DNA of 64,000 nt from Lenzites betulinus. Lineage: Eukaryota > Basidiomycota > Agaricomycetes > Polyporales > Polyporaceae. The stretch is from contig JABYQU010000005.1 in NCBI GenBank assembly GCA_022264855.1, positions 744,001 through 808,000 on the forward strand. The letters run 5' to 3'. The position numbers and the translations under genes were made by a program. Shown here piece after piece: positions 46,601-59,892 of the stretch (its first letter is position 1; each line of letters begins with the position of its first letter). The notes below the pieces were generated by a model that saw nothing but the letters and a program-made list of their open reading frames with translations, made no database searches and was not told the DNA's origin.

Positions 46601-48648
46601 GAAATGAGGAAATCGGCGAGTTCATGAGTACTGCTGTCCTTTTACCGGAGTTCGCTCGCCCGAAGTTCAAAGATATTAATTGCCAAGCACTGCCACCGTA
46701 AGCATATTCGTTGCCGCGGCCAGTTGCGACGGATGTGGCCAGTGGATGATTTCCAAGTTACTTACCTTCATCAACTCCGATCCTTACTCCAGAAGGTCTG
46801 CAGTGAATATTTGAATGGTGGTCGCTGAATATGTGAGGATCGACTAATCCGGGGTTTCCCGGCCGCCCTTGAGACTCGTGGTGCCGCTACACCTAGATTC
46901 CTTACAGCAACTCAGGTCAAACGTCCTCGTGGCGGGCGCACTGTTTACACGTGCCAATATTGATATCGCAAGGTATATAAGTCACCAACAGGGACACTCG
47001 GTGGATCTCTTCGGTGGACATCTCGCTAAGCCAACGGTTTCGCTCGCTCGGGGGATGGTCACTCAGTCAATCAGTCGCTGCGGTATGTGACTAGTGTTCA
47101 GCTGTTGTCCTCACTATCATCCACTCGTCGGAGTCGTGTGTACTGACATCCGTGTTGATAGTTCCCTACAGAATACTGCGCGCTCCCTGTATCACGATGT
47201 GATTCATAGTATCACCATCGGATTCATATTGCCAGGTGTACAGCGTGCGATTGTAAGCCTGAAACCGCCTTTTCTCGTCTTTACTCACAGCTCTTTGTGA
47301 CCCGTACTTTGCAGGATGCCGCATCGTACCTCTGCAATGGACGAGGACTCGCCTATTGCCGTCGTGCGATGTGTAGATCCTTATGGATCTGGCCCCTGTG
47401 GTCACTCTACAAATCAAATACCCAGGATGGAGTCAAAGGCCGTCGCGGCGCGGCACTAGCGAAGCGCAGTAGTAGGGAGGGCTGCATGTTGGCCATGGGA
47501 GCGGTATTTCACGGAAAAGAATGGAAAATCGTACAAGGAGCAATTCATGGCGAAGATCACCTAAATGCGAGCTTGTTACGGAACATTATTATGTCTCCGG
47601 ATCTAAGAGACTTGGTCGTCCCCTGATACCTCCATGAGAGTGCCACGCCTATGACGTGCGATTCTGCAGCCCAGCTTTGCCAGAGAGGGACACGTTCGTT
47701 CAGCGGGCTGGTAGTAAATATCGCAATACTGCGGTGGCTCACTTACTCAGCGGCTTCGAAGTCTGACCTATCTTTGGCGCAGCCTTCGGATAACGGTGAA
47801 GGGAGAAGACTACACCATTGCTGCAGCTGAGTCGAGTCCAAGTTGCAATGAAGATTCTGATGCGTATACGAGGCAGCAGCAGCAGCAGGTCACGGATTCC
47901 CATGTAGCATCTTCTCCCGCCGCTGCAGCCGTATCTTCCCATACGTCTCTTCCTGTGTCTTCTCGTGCTGCAGTCGACTCACAACAAGCTTCTGTGGACG
48001 GGAGATATATAAGGTCACATCTTCATCCCATAACTTGGTCAAAGACCATTGTCCTCCTCGCATCGATCTCAGGCTTGCAGTGTAGCGTGCATCGCTCACA
48101 GCTAAAGCTCGTTTCGAGAGACAGTGATAACACATGGTCACCACAGTTGCAGTAACCCGATAGTGTATGCCCCCTGCTTTCACACCTTGAGATATTGACC
48201 GTGCTTAATACTTTGATACGTTGCTGCAGATTGGTTCGACACGGGCACCTCCCCGGCTGTAGGCGCGCGTCGCGGAATGTGCGAACGCGCCTGTATCACT
48301 CCTTTATGAACCGTGACCGGTATTGGGGGCTCCGTGTCGACCCGTCGGGTTAATCGCAACGCGTGGTGGAGGGCTGCAGACCTTGCAAGACAAGGGTGAG
48401 TACATCCTCGTATGCATCGTGAGTCTCTGTGCGGAGCTCACCGGATGTTCTGATAGCCTGCAGAAAAAAATCAAATACCCCAGGACATTGACCGCGGTCC
48501 TTTGGCGTTCGCCAAATGGCTACAGGACTGCCACATCGACATGATGCGAGGAGAGATTGAGGGAGTTGGGGCAAGTATTCGCGGTTGGAGGGGCGGGAGC
48601 GTAAGGATACGCGGTTCGTGGGAAATGTATATGATATTATACAAGTGG
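43678..48648. other. Gene-free stretch of 5 kb
   Basis: Open frames of 60-160 codons occur on both strands (for example 44291-44761 minus and 45366-45827 plus), but none shows a domain, codon bias or a sensible splice pattern. Short GCA triplet runs lie near 47873-47888. Two copies of the dispersed motif occur at 47411-47427 and 48468-48486 (+). It may hold decayed transposon DNA, but I could not identify a family, terminal repeats or a reverse transcriptase. Confidence 0.5.
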
Positions 48649-50069
48649 TTAGTGCAATCGGTCGACGTGCAAAGTGTCCATGATCTTCTCCAGTCGAGTA
48701 TTGCCTCCCAATCGCGCGATCTCCCCACGGATCTGAGCCTCCAGGTCGTCCATGACATCGAGGGTGTACTCGAAGGACTTCGTGTGGTCGCGTAAATATG
48801 ATATGGTATGAGTTTTCAATGTGGGGGTCGAGGGCCGTTTCTGGAGAACATCTGCGGCGCGATATGAGGCATCTGAGGGGTGATGAGCGATGGAAACGCA
48901 CTGAGAATTTGCCGGTTCGATCTGTCCGCGCGCACACCATGGACGACAGGGAAGCTAAACTTGCCCTCCGTCAGGTCTTCCGCGAAACCCTTGTTCTCAG
49001 TGTACTGCATGAAAGACAAGATTTCACTATTGAGCACGACTTGTGGTTTCAAGTGGCATACCTGTGTGCTTTGGAGGTTCATATAGTCGTCACGGATCTG
49101 GAAATATACGCCGAAGAGATTCACAAGTGGAACGTAATCACTGCAACCGCATCAGTAGCCGTCGCAAGTAGCGGCATGACAGGGATGTTGCCTTACACGA
49201 CGATATTTGTCGTAGAGCAGGCCATCATCAGCTTGATCGCTACACGAAAAAGTCCGCCGGTTTCTTGATAGTCAAGGGTCAGTAAGCTCATAACTATTCA
49301 CGGCGGGCAAAATTGGGCTGACTGTCGTTAACCATGGAGACATATTCGGCCTCTGTAGGACATTGGAGCGAGTCGCGCCAAAGAAGCTCGAGCCCCTGTC
49401 CACGATGGAGAGAGAGCAGTTCAGCTGCGAGGTGTGTTAGTGGGTTGCTTGGTATGCTACATCTTGTATTACCTGTGACGATGCGATCCAGTTCCTTGAA
49501 AGGGACCAGCCGCTGCCCGACGTCTTCATCGACGGCAGTTCCAGCACGGAGTGAGAACAGTTCCTGATAGGCCAGGAAGTATACGTAGTTAGCAGAATTG
49601 ATGGTCTGCGGTATGCCGTAGATCTTGTGTGCCACTTCGACTTTGGTCAGACTTGGGGAATCCTGTATACAACACAGGCAGCGTACCGGGCACCCCTCTT
49701 CGGAGTTGCGCATCATCCTCGATATCGTCTACACTGTTCTTGAGTCACAAAACGTTGATGTCGGGTGCAGTAACGGTACGCACAGTAGGCTCGCCGTATG
49801 TAACATGCTGACGACCTTGGAGATGACTGATAGCTTCTCTGCAGGTACGTTCAGCCATGCATTGAACGCAGCTGTCATCTGCCCCCGGATCTCTTTCCCT
49901 GGGATCGAGAATATGTGTGTAAATGGTTCGAGTAGGGCCTAAGACAGGGTGAGTTCGAACAGATCACGAGATAGAGAGAATAGCTGACGGCCTCGTTCGC
50001 CTCTGACCATGAGCTCGACTCTGCGAGAATCTGCCGCACGTCTAGCGGTTTCTGCTTAGGATCGCTCAT
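48649..50069 (-). CDS. BTS1: Geranylgeranyl diphosphate synthase
   Basis: Makes GGPP from IPP and allylic diphosphates for protein geranylgeranylation, quinones or diterpenoids. Nine exons on minus: 50069-49989, 49938-49784, 49733-49687, 49640-49473, 49424-49323, 49263-49197, 49140-49062, 49004-48902, 48851-48649; 1005 nt, 334 aa. Marks in order: [20 protein letters not shown] (substrate-binding KEIRG), first aspartate-rich motif [57 protein letters not shown], second aspartate-rich motif [26 protein letters not shown], then a C-terminal helix with [15 protein letters not shown]. All catalytic motifs are present; the fungal GGPPS spacing between them is kept. Most introns are 46-59 nt. No terpene cyclase or P450 neighbours are seen, so a housekeeping role is likelier than a cluster. 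Confidence 0.95.
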
Positions 50070-50536
50070 TCTTTCCTGCGAATGGGGCTATGACACGATA
50101 GAGGGATTGTGCCTAGTAGTACTTCAAAGTTCAATACAGAGTTGTGGCAGTGGTATTGGTAGAACGGAGGTCAAGGATTGCAACGGCACGGGAAGGGATA
50201 GAGCTTTGACTTGAAGTTAGTAGTAAGATCCTAATAAGTCATCTATAGTCGCTCAGATTGCGCGGCACCGATACGGTACCGAGAGGTCTATTATCGAGCA
50301 CTTTGATCGTTAGTAATGAAAGGTAGGCCGTTATTGATGCTTCTTACAAGTCGGTTACAGAACACTGAACACTCTCAGGTAACTACACTTACAATGTCAT
50401 CAATATAAGATAAACGCCCGTACGCGTAGATCTAGTCAAGTTTTGCTAAAGACCGAGGGGCCATCGCCGCTGCCACACTTCGAGCTTGTACCTCTGCTTT
50501 CATCCACACCTTTCTGCGGCCCGCCCCTAACGTCAG
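50070..50536. promoter_or_regulatory. Divergent promoter region (GGPP synthase / GCN1)
   Basis: 467 bp between divergent starts. No gene is seen; no individual element is supported. Confidence 0.45.
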
Positions 50537-53500
50537 ATGGGAAGGTCAGAGATTGAGTCATGGATAGCTGCTACTTCAACAAACTACGGCGACGATGAAG
50601 ACGTCCCCAGCACCGGCCCCGAATGGCGGAGAGAGAATATCATGAAGAATTGGTCGGGAGCTATGCTTGCCGCTCAGACACGGCTGTTCACCAGCAGCAC
50701 AAAAGCGCGAACGCAGTTCCTAAGGGAGGAGCTGCTTGTTCTTGCCAATCATGGCGGTATGTGCTCAGATGTTGTGCACATGTATCCGCAGACTTGACAT
50801 GCCATGCAGATCTCAGTTTATCGCAGGTCATGGACATCTTCAAGCTACTTACTTCCACCTACCCACGATACGTTGATTCGGAATCTAGGGAGGCCGTAGA
50901 GGAAGTTGGAATCGCACTTGTTCGCCGCGACGAGCTTCGCGGCACTCCCCAAGGAGAGCCTAATGAAAGTAAATTCGGTGTATCGGAGCAGGTTCTAGGA
51001 TGGATGTCGCAGGAAGTAGGGCGGATAGCCAAGAGGTCAAGGTGAGTATGCGTTGGATTTTTCCTCCGCGAAAACGTTTTCTCAAAACGCATCAAGTTCG
51101 CATGCAGCAGCAGATTTGTTCGTTCTGCTCAGCTGGTGCTGTGGGCTCTATGCTGCGTGTCTGGACAGTAACCCTGATTTCACGAGCTCTCGATCGTGGA
51201 CCGCTCTCCTCGGTATCATGGCTGCACTTGTGGAAATGCTACTTGATCCTGCCGCGCGGTCAAAGAAGTCGCTTCAGAAAAGCACACTGGTACACACGCG
51301 ACGTGCCCTTCGACATGTACGTACGAGTATGACTGAGGAACTGTTGGTAGTAAACTTACGTCCATGAAGAGACCGGATATACTCCCAACCGTTATGAAGA
51401 CGTTGCTCGGTCTTGCGAAGACTATGCCTTCCCCCTTGACAGTGGTGCCGCTCCTAGGAATCTCAGTCGATGTGACCCTTCGCTTGAAGGATGTGAAGGA
51501 CGACAAGCTGACTACCGTGGACCCAGTACTCAAGGTATTTTATTTGTGCATCTCCCCTCAGCTCATTGACGTGTTCTGATACTTGTTGCAGGCCGACATC
51601 CTGCAGCTATATACGAGTTCGGTTCTCATGTCAAAAATACCGGTTTCCACCCACATATCTGTAGGTTCACGACACGATAGGTTACCTAGGCTTTCCTGAC
51701 CCAAATTTCAGGGTGCACTGCACGATCTTGTCTCTGCCTCGGTATCTCCCGACGACTTCACGAGTATAATCCTCCCCGTGATGGAGAGGGCATTGTTGCG
51801 CTCACCCGAGATTTCCCTCAGCAGTAGGTCCACATCAGGTTTAAGCTAGCACTCGTACTCATTCGCGTGCATAGTCATCACAGAATTCCTTCCAGCTTAC
51901 TCGCACCCTGTGGAAGGTGACTTATTCCGCAAATTGCTGACGCCCACGCTGAACAGCGCGAAGTCTACTAATCTCATCGTGCGCGCCAACTCCGGCGGAC
52001 TCTTCAAGGTCCTTATGCGATCAAACCACAATGTCGCAGATCAGGAGCACGCCACGAACGAGTTATTGAGCTTGCCAAAGGCTGGAAAGACGGCTGGTCC
52101 TGATCATCGTGTTGTCCTATACACCATGCTTGGAGCAGTTCCTCCCTCGCAATCTGTCTCTTCGGCTGCTCTTCAGACTGGTTTGCCTCTATTAGCCAAG
52201 GAGACACATGACGCTGCGGTTACTGCTTTGGCTGACTCGATCACACCACATCTGGCCTTCTCCTTGCGTTCTGACTCCGTTCTTCCTGGTGACGCTATCA
52301 ATGTACTGGCGAAAGAGATGACAAACCCAAAACCGGTCATTCGACGCGCTTTCTGCTCTCTGGTTGGAAACGCGATTTGGGATCTTGGACAGCTTGGCTC
52401 TACTACAGCTACCGCATTCGCGAAGGCTGTCATCCCCTCCTTCGATGCGAACCTGAAAGCAGTCTCCAGCAACCCCACCAACGCTCCAGCAGGACCTTTG
52501 GAGGCTTACATCGCTGTCGCGGCACTACTAGGACCTATCTCGCAGTCCAAGCAGTTCGGTAACTCTTCCGCTTACTTGATCAAAACCAATCTCCTCACAG
52601 AATCGCGTTTCGACCTCTTCAGAGGACATTATCTCTGGCAACCCTACCCTTCAAACTATCGTTGCAGCAACCCCGAAACCGTCTTTCCTACTGTGGGATA
52701 AGGTGTATCAGAAGTTGAGCGGCGAGGAAGAAGAGAAATGGTTACTTCGCGCCACCGAAACCGTGCTTCCCTTTTTCAAGGAGGAATTCCTCCGCGACGA
52801 GCAAGCTCGGTTCGTGATCCACGTCCTGACCTCGAATTTTGTCCAATCGTTCTCCTTACCTGTATTGTCGCAGGATCCTTGCTGGCTCAATATTCCTTCA
52901 CTTGGCTGTAGAAAGCTCGTTGCCGCAGATCCGAAGGTCAACGATCACCACTATTGAGGCACTTACCGCGGCTCATCCTCAACTCGTGAGCGTCTCGATG
53001 CTATCAGCTATCTCGGCGCACCTCTCCAAAGCCCCGCCCGCGCTGTCGAAAGTAGCGTCTGCGAATGGCGATGAAGTAGAGAATCGACTCACCCAAGAAG
53101 GTCGTTTACCGGCCCTCATCCTCGCATGTGCTGCCTTTGGTGAAGATTGCCCGAGGGACGTGAAGGAGCGTCTGCTACTCGACTTTGTTCTCATCGCGCA
53201 CCATCCTGGGTTCTGTACGTAGTCTCTCCGATCAGAGCGGAGCAATATTGACTGTGACGCAGCTGGAAATCTTCGACCCGTATGGATAGAGCTGTGCCAA
53301 AAGGCACGCATTGACCCTCTAGAGCTAGTTTCTGCCCATGCCGATATTCTGCTGGAGAACGTCCTACAAGCGATTGAGAAGCACAGCAAGGTAGAGGCAT
53401 GCCGTCAACGCGACTCGTATGGTTCGCTGATGAGTAATTTGAACAGCAATCGTCAGGTTTCGTCGAGGCTGGATACCGGGCTGTCACAACCCTCGCGTTT

Positions 53501-56500
53501 GTCGCACCGAGTGCCGTTCTCCCCAAAGCAGTCGAGCAGATACGCAATGCTATGAAGGCTGAGGATGTACAGTCCTTGGCAGACGACGATCTTAACATCT
53601 GGGCGACACCCGACGGACAGACATATGTGGATGGTACGACGACAGCTCACTCTGTTAGGTCATACCTGACGGAATAATGTTAGTATTGGCGTCGAAGAAG
53701 GACGATGCTCCTGTCAAGAAGGGTAAGGGCTACAAGGATGCGCAGTGGGAAGCCGAGGTCCGCAAAACCCTCGCAAGCAAGAAGGCCACCGCGACCGGTA
53801 TTTTGTCCAAACAAGATCAGGCGCTTGTCAAAGCGCAACTTGAGAAGGAGGCATCTATCCGTGAGCAAGTGAACGTGATAAAGGCCCGAATAGAACGCGG
53901 CCTGCGCCTCATACGTAGCCTCGTCGATGCGCGTGTCGAAGAGCTTCGCGGATATGTCTCAGTGCTCGCCGGGTTGCTGCGATCGGGCGCGTTCGGGAAC
54001 GCCGTACGGCTTGTAGGCGAAACGTCGTTCGAAACCTATCTGGTGGGTCGTGTATCTTCAGGTCTCAGCTACATTACTAATGTCGACGTAGTCTCTCTCG
54101 GAGTGCTGTTCAGCGAGATTGGAAGGTTATCGCAAGTGGGTGGCAGTTGCTACCCTTCGCAGTTACGAGATGTCCGGAATCCCCCAGGACTTCACTCTTG
54201 AGCCGTTGAACGGTACGTTTAATTTTTCATAGTCTATGAGGTTACATGCTGAGATTTTGCAGCCTTGATCATCCGCGTTTTGTACCGCCTCCGGTCACTG
54301 TCTGAGCAGACACCCTTCGACGCCGCAACATACTCCTATTCGTCCCCACTTTTCACCCGCATCATTGCTACAGGCGGTATCGCTCTTACAGAGGAGGACG
54401 ACCCTCTAGAACAGATCGCGATCTCCCTCGACGTCATCAAGTTCCACTGCGGCGAGTGTAAGCGTCACATCCTTACGGATAATGCAATACAGGACATTGA
54501 TATCTTCGTGCAGTTTCTGATCCCGCATTCCCTCGCGCGGAGACGGTTCGCGACCTCGTTCATGCAATCAAGAATCAGCCGAAACTGGCGAAGGATGCGT
54601 CATCAGCACTCGTCGACGTCGGTCAGGCCATGCAAGGGAATGCTTCTCAGGCGGAAACCTCAGAATTCTTGCGGGGCACTCTGTATCAAGAGGTCTATGT
54701 CCGTACGTCCTGCCTCCAAGCTCTCCAGGTACGGCTGTCTTCTATCCTCGTTCCATTGTATGTATTGGCTAACATTAGCCAAGCCATTCGATTTGACAGA
54801 GCTTGACTGGTCACCTGAGCTTTGGATTGCCAGTCATGACGAGGACGAAAACAACGCGCGTTTGGCTGACCATGTCTGGGAAGACAATGGTCTGGATGTA
54901 CCGGAGAGCTTCTTGAACGATCTCTTGCCATATCTTGGTGAGCTGAATACACACGATTGTCCCCACAGCTCGCTCATCCAAATCATTACCAGAGCACGAC
55001 AACGCCTACGTCCGTTCATGTGCAGCAGCTGCTTTAGCAGATGCTGTGATCGAGTACTGGCCAACGTCGATCAGCTCGGTGTTACTGACGCTCCAAGACT
55101 TCTACCGAGAGAAGGCAAGTTCCTACGGTATCTTTTATTAGCGCTTTAGCTGATCACATCGTACAGGCGAAGGTCCTCGCCCCAGAATTTGATCAATATG
55201 TGAGTAACTATATCACACATCTATGGAGGCACATCTAACTGACGATATAAAAGGGCATGCTCATCGCTCAAAGTATCGACCGGACGGACCCCTGGCCAGC
55301 GAGGATCGCTGTCGCGCGTGCCTTCGAACTCCTTGCGCCGGCGTTCACCCCCGACGACGTGGTACCTTTCTTCAAGTTCCTCATCCAGGATGAGGCGCTG
55401 GGCGATCGTCATGCAGACGTCCGGCGAGGCATGCTCACCTGCGGGACTGCGGTCATCGACTTGCACGGTTCTTCCCGTCTTCCCGACCTAATCTCAATGT
55501 TCGAGGCAGAACTTGCCAGTGCAGGCGCAGCGACAGAGTCTTCCGACCAGATCAAAGAAGCCGTTGTTATTCTCTTCGGGCGTGTCGCCAGGCATCTCGA
55601 TCCTTCGGATTCTCGCCTTCCTAGTATCGTCGAGAGGTTGGTTGGTTCGTTGAAGACACCGGCAGAACAGGTACAGATAGCCGTGTCGGACTGTCTCTCG
55701 CCCTTGGTCCAGGTCCTGAAGAATCCTCCTTCGGAACTCATCGATCGCCTAATGGACGAGCTCTGTAACTCGCCTTCCTACGCAGCACGAAGAGGAGCAG
55801 CCTACGGTCTTGCCGGTGCCATCAAAGGTCTCGGCATCCATGCAATCAAGGAGTACGACCTCATCGAGCGTCTGAAGGCGGCTACGGAGGACAAGAAGCG
55901 ATCTGAGCCTCGTCAAGGCGCCATGTTTGCCTTTGAGACCTTCTCCAACGTCCTTGGACGATTGTTCGAGCCTTATGTCATCCACATCCTGCCGATACTT
56001 CTGACCTCGTTCGGTGACGGCACACCCGACGTGCGAGAAGCTACCCAAGACGCTGCCAGGGTCATCATGGCTAATATGTCTGGATACGGTTTGAAGACGA
56101 TTCTTCCCTCGCTCTTGGAGGGTCTCGACGAGAAACAGTGGCGAACCAAGAAGGGGTCGATTGAGCTTCTCGGCATGATGGCATACTGTGCACCGAAGCA
56201 GCTCTCCCAGTCCTTGCCGATTGTCATCCCGCGACTCACCGGCGTCCTGACCGATTCCCATGCGCAAGTTCGTGCCGCGGCTAACAAGTCACTCAAGCAG
56301 TTCGGTGAGGTAATCAGCAACCCGGAGATCCAGTCTCTGGTGCCGATCTTCCTGAAGGCAATGGTGGATCCTGCCAAGACTCCAAATGCACTGTCGGCTC
56401 TCCTGAAGACCTCCTTCATGCATTACATCGACCACTCTTCCCTTGCACTCGTAAGCTCGATTCTACATAATTATTACACCATACTGAGCGAGCCCAGGTC

Positions 56501-59500
56501 ATTCCTATCATCGAGCGCGGTCTCCGCGAACGGGGTGCCGAAACCAAGAAGAAGGCCGCCCAGATTGTGGGCAACCTTGCATCGCTCACAGACTCCAAGG
56601 ACTTTGTTCCGTATCTCTCGCGAATCCTTCCCATGGTCCACGTCGTCTTAGCGGACCCGGTACCCGAGGCACGAGCAACGGCGGCCAAGTCGCTAGGTAC
56701 ATTGGTAGAGCGATTGGGAGAGGTTCACTTCCCTGACCTCGTGCCGGGCTTGCTTCGTACGCTCAAGACCGATACGTCTGGTGTCGACCGTCAAGGTGCT
56801 GCGCAAGGTCTCAGTGAAGTATTAGCCGGCCTCGGTATGGATCGTATGGAGGGTCTCCTACCAGATATCATCGCGAACGCACAGTCTCCTCGCAGCACTG
56901 TCCGGGAAGGCTTCATGTCTCTCCTCGTGTTCCTTCCTGCCACATTCGGCACACGCTTCCAACCTCATCTTCCCAAGATCATTCCACCCATCCTCAACGG
57001 TCTTTCGGACTCGGAGGACTACGTCAGAGAGGCTGCTATGCGCGCCGGTCGCATGATGGTGACCAACTACTCCAGCAAGGCGATCGACTTGTTGCTCCCC
57101 GAACTAGAGCGCGGCATGTTCGACCCCGGATGGCGCATCAGGGTGTGTTACATTCCAACCATACTTATATCTACCACACTAATGTCATATCTAGCAATCG
57201 TCGATCACTCTTGTTGGAGAGTTGCTGTTCAAGGTGTCAGGTATCAGCGGCAAAGCAGAGATCGAAGAGGAGGAGGAAGTCGTCGAAACCGTCATGGTAG
57301 AGTCCTCACGGCAAGCCCTTGTCGATGTCCTTGGACTCGAAAGGCGGGACCGTATCCTGGCAGCACTCTATCTCGCCCGCCAAGATTCCGTCAATGTTGT
57401 TCGCCAATCGTCCATTCATATCTGGAAGGCGCTGGTGCACAACACGCCTCGTACAGGTGAGCGCTACTGCTTCATTCCTGCAATGGCGATGTCTTACCCT
57501 CTCTACAGTGCGCGAGATCCTTCCCGAGCTCACGAGCCAAATTATTCTCTTGCTCACCGGGGACGAGCTCGATCAACAAGAGGTGAGCACATTTTTGGCT
57601 TAAAAGGTTGATATACCTCATGCATTACACCCAGACCGCGGCTCGTACTGTCACAGATCTATGTCGCAAATCTGGCGAGAAGATGTTATCCGAGCTCATC
57701 ACGATCTTGCGCACAACAGCCAATGCTTCGGATCCCCGCAAGCGGGAGGGTGTTTGCTTGATGTTGTGCGAGCTGATGTGAGTAGTGTTGCTGTGTCGTC
57801 TCTATCATGATGTTAACACTCTTTTCGCAGGGAAAGTACTTCGGATGCGCAACGAGAAGGTCAGGAAGACGACATCATCGTCATGGTCCGTACATCTCTT
57901 GTCGATGACGAGGCCAACGTTCGCGCGGCGGCTGCCAAGGCATTCGACACCCTACAAGAGCATATCGGCGCGCGTGCTATCGATGAGACCATACCTACTC
58001 TTCTAGAAGCTCTTAGGCAACCTGGCCAGAGCTCTGGAACCGCTCTTCAGGCCCTCAAAGAGGTCATGGCCGTAAGTAAGACACCCTCGTCGATCGCCGC
58101 ATGCGCTGAATATATATTGTTCAGGTTCGGGCGGCGACAGTGTTCCCCATCCTTGTGCCGACTCTCACTTCCTCGCCTATGTCTGCTTTCAACGCCCGCG
58201 CATTGGCATCGCTGATAACCGTCGCGGGAAATGCACTGAGCCGACGCCTAAACGTAGTGCTCAACGCGCTCGTTAAGACCTACGAGAGCAAAGACATCGA
58301 GATCGATGAGGAACTTAAGTCTAGCGTAGACGAAGCAATCCACGCAGTCATGGCGTCTATCTGCGACGCTGAAGGTCTCAACACGCTGATGCTTATACTG
58401 CTTGAATGGTATGTCCACTAGACGTTCTTTTTTTTTGAAAACTGACATGGCTTCTAGGGCGAAGGGTGGATCTGTGCGGCGCCGCGTTAGCGCGTGCGAA
58501 CTCTTCGCAATTTTCTGCGAGGATTCCGAGCTTGACCCTTCGCTTTACCGGGTCGATTGGATACGCCAACTTGTCTCGCTGCTTGACGATCGCGAAGTCT
58601 CCGTCCACACTGCGGCTTGGGCTGCTCTTGATATCTTCGTCAAGACTACTCCCAAGGACGAGTTGGAACCTCTGGTTGTACCTCTACGTCGCACGATCGA
58701 GAGCACCGGCGCCCCAAGGACGCACGTTCCCGGATTCAGCTTGCCGAAGGGTATTTCTCCCATGGTGCCCATCGTCATCGCTGGACTCACCACAGGGAGC
58801 AACGAACAACGCGAGCAAGCCGCATACGCTATCAGTGACCTAGTTGAGAGGACCGAGGAGAGCGCCATGAAGCCCTTCGTTGTGCCTTTCACTGGGCCTC
58901 TCATTCGTGTCGCGACTCAAGCAGCCACGTACCCCCCGGGTGTCAAGACAGCTATCCTCACTGCGCTTACCACCATGCTCGAGCGTATCCCCACATTCGT
59001 CAAACCCTTCTTCCCCCAGCTTCAACGTACCTTTGTCAAGAGTGCTAGCGACGCTACCAGCTTGGCAGTGCGGACCAATGCTGCTCACGCGCTCGGCGTT
59101 CTGATGAAGAACCAACCCCGTGTGGACCCCGTCATCACAGAGCTCCTGACAGGTGCTCGAAGCAATGAGGATAGCATCTCTGCTAGCTTGATTCTCGCAC
59201 TAGCACGCGTAGTCCGCAGTGCTGGCTCACATGTTGGCGAAAAAGCACGCGAAGCATGTATCGAACTCGTCTCAGAATCTTTCCGAGAGCATCACGAAGG
59301 TGTGTTTGTCCATTTCTATGCATGTCTCGCTCCGACTCATCGACCTTCCGCAGAAACCTACTATCGTTCAGTGGCCGCGTTGTTCGCGTCTCTTTCTGTC
59401 TTCCCCGAGGTTGTGAAGCCGCTCATCGCGTGAGTGTAGTTTTGGACCGTTCTGATTGATGGCATATCTGAATATCCCTCCCCCCCAGTTCATATCTTGT

Positions 59501-59741
59501 CTCCGGCACACCACAATCCGTGTTATCGTCCCAGTGCATACTGGCGGTAGTTTCCACTGACGAGGATGAGGACGAGGTGGAGGGCCCCAACGTCTTCCAG
59601 GCGCTGGGACTATTCCGCACGGTTGCCCAGAAGGCCATGGAGAGTGCCGCGAACGAGAGGCCGAATATCGCACGGCCGGCTCGCGAGGCAAGAGACCTGA
59701 TAAAAGCATCGGGAGACGACGCATTGCAAGGACTGTTCTGA
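50537..59741 (+). CDS. GCN1: GCN1, HEAT-repeat activator of the eIF2-alpha kinase GCN2
   Basis: Ribosome-bound scaffold that passes the uncharged-tRNA signal to Gcn2 and senses collided ribosomes. The gene is 9.2 kb with more than 20 short introns, about 2,600 aa. First exons: 50537-50756, 50810-51041, 51097-51316, 51370-51534, 51592-51660, 51712-51823, 51875-52558, next from 52623. HEAT repeats run almost throughout. The eEF3-like middle region carries LASKKATATGILSKQDQALV and earlier ASKKDDAPVKKGKGYKDAQW. The most conserved part (55.6-57.6 kb) holds SPSYAARRGAAYGLAGAIKG, EPRQGAMFAFETFSNVLGRL, MLLLPELERGMFDPGWRIR-like text (seen as LLLPELERGMFDPGWRIR) and VGELLFKVSGISGK; the Gcn2 RWD-binding region is here. 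The frame is traceable exon by exon with no break to the stop at 59739-59741. One intron (55115-55166) has GC-AG ends. Exact ends of some weaker introns, such as that after 52810, are uncertain. Confidence 0.95.
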
Positions 59742-59892
59742 ACAAATCACGGACTCGCCTGATACGCACGTCGCATGTAGCCCACGTTCTGTCCTTGTAA
59801 CACGCAGCGAATCTATTGTCTACTCTACTGATTGTACAACATGCAATCTATCTGGTGTGATGCGAAGTAATCCCACACCATGTAAGTAAATC

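Noticed and set aside
48350..48940. 196-codon minus-strand frame overlapping GGPP synthase
   Set aside because: Out-of-frame shadow of the last GGPP synthase exon and its 3' flank.
48649..50069. GGPP synthase as the core of a diterpenoid biosynthetic cluster
   Set aside because: No terpene cyclase, P450, or other tailoring gene nearby; neighbours are GCN1 and a gene-free stretch. The MFS gene is 10 kb away.
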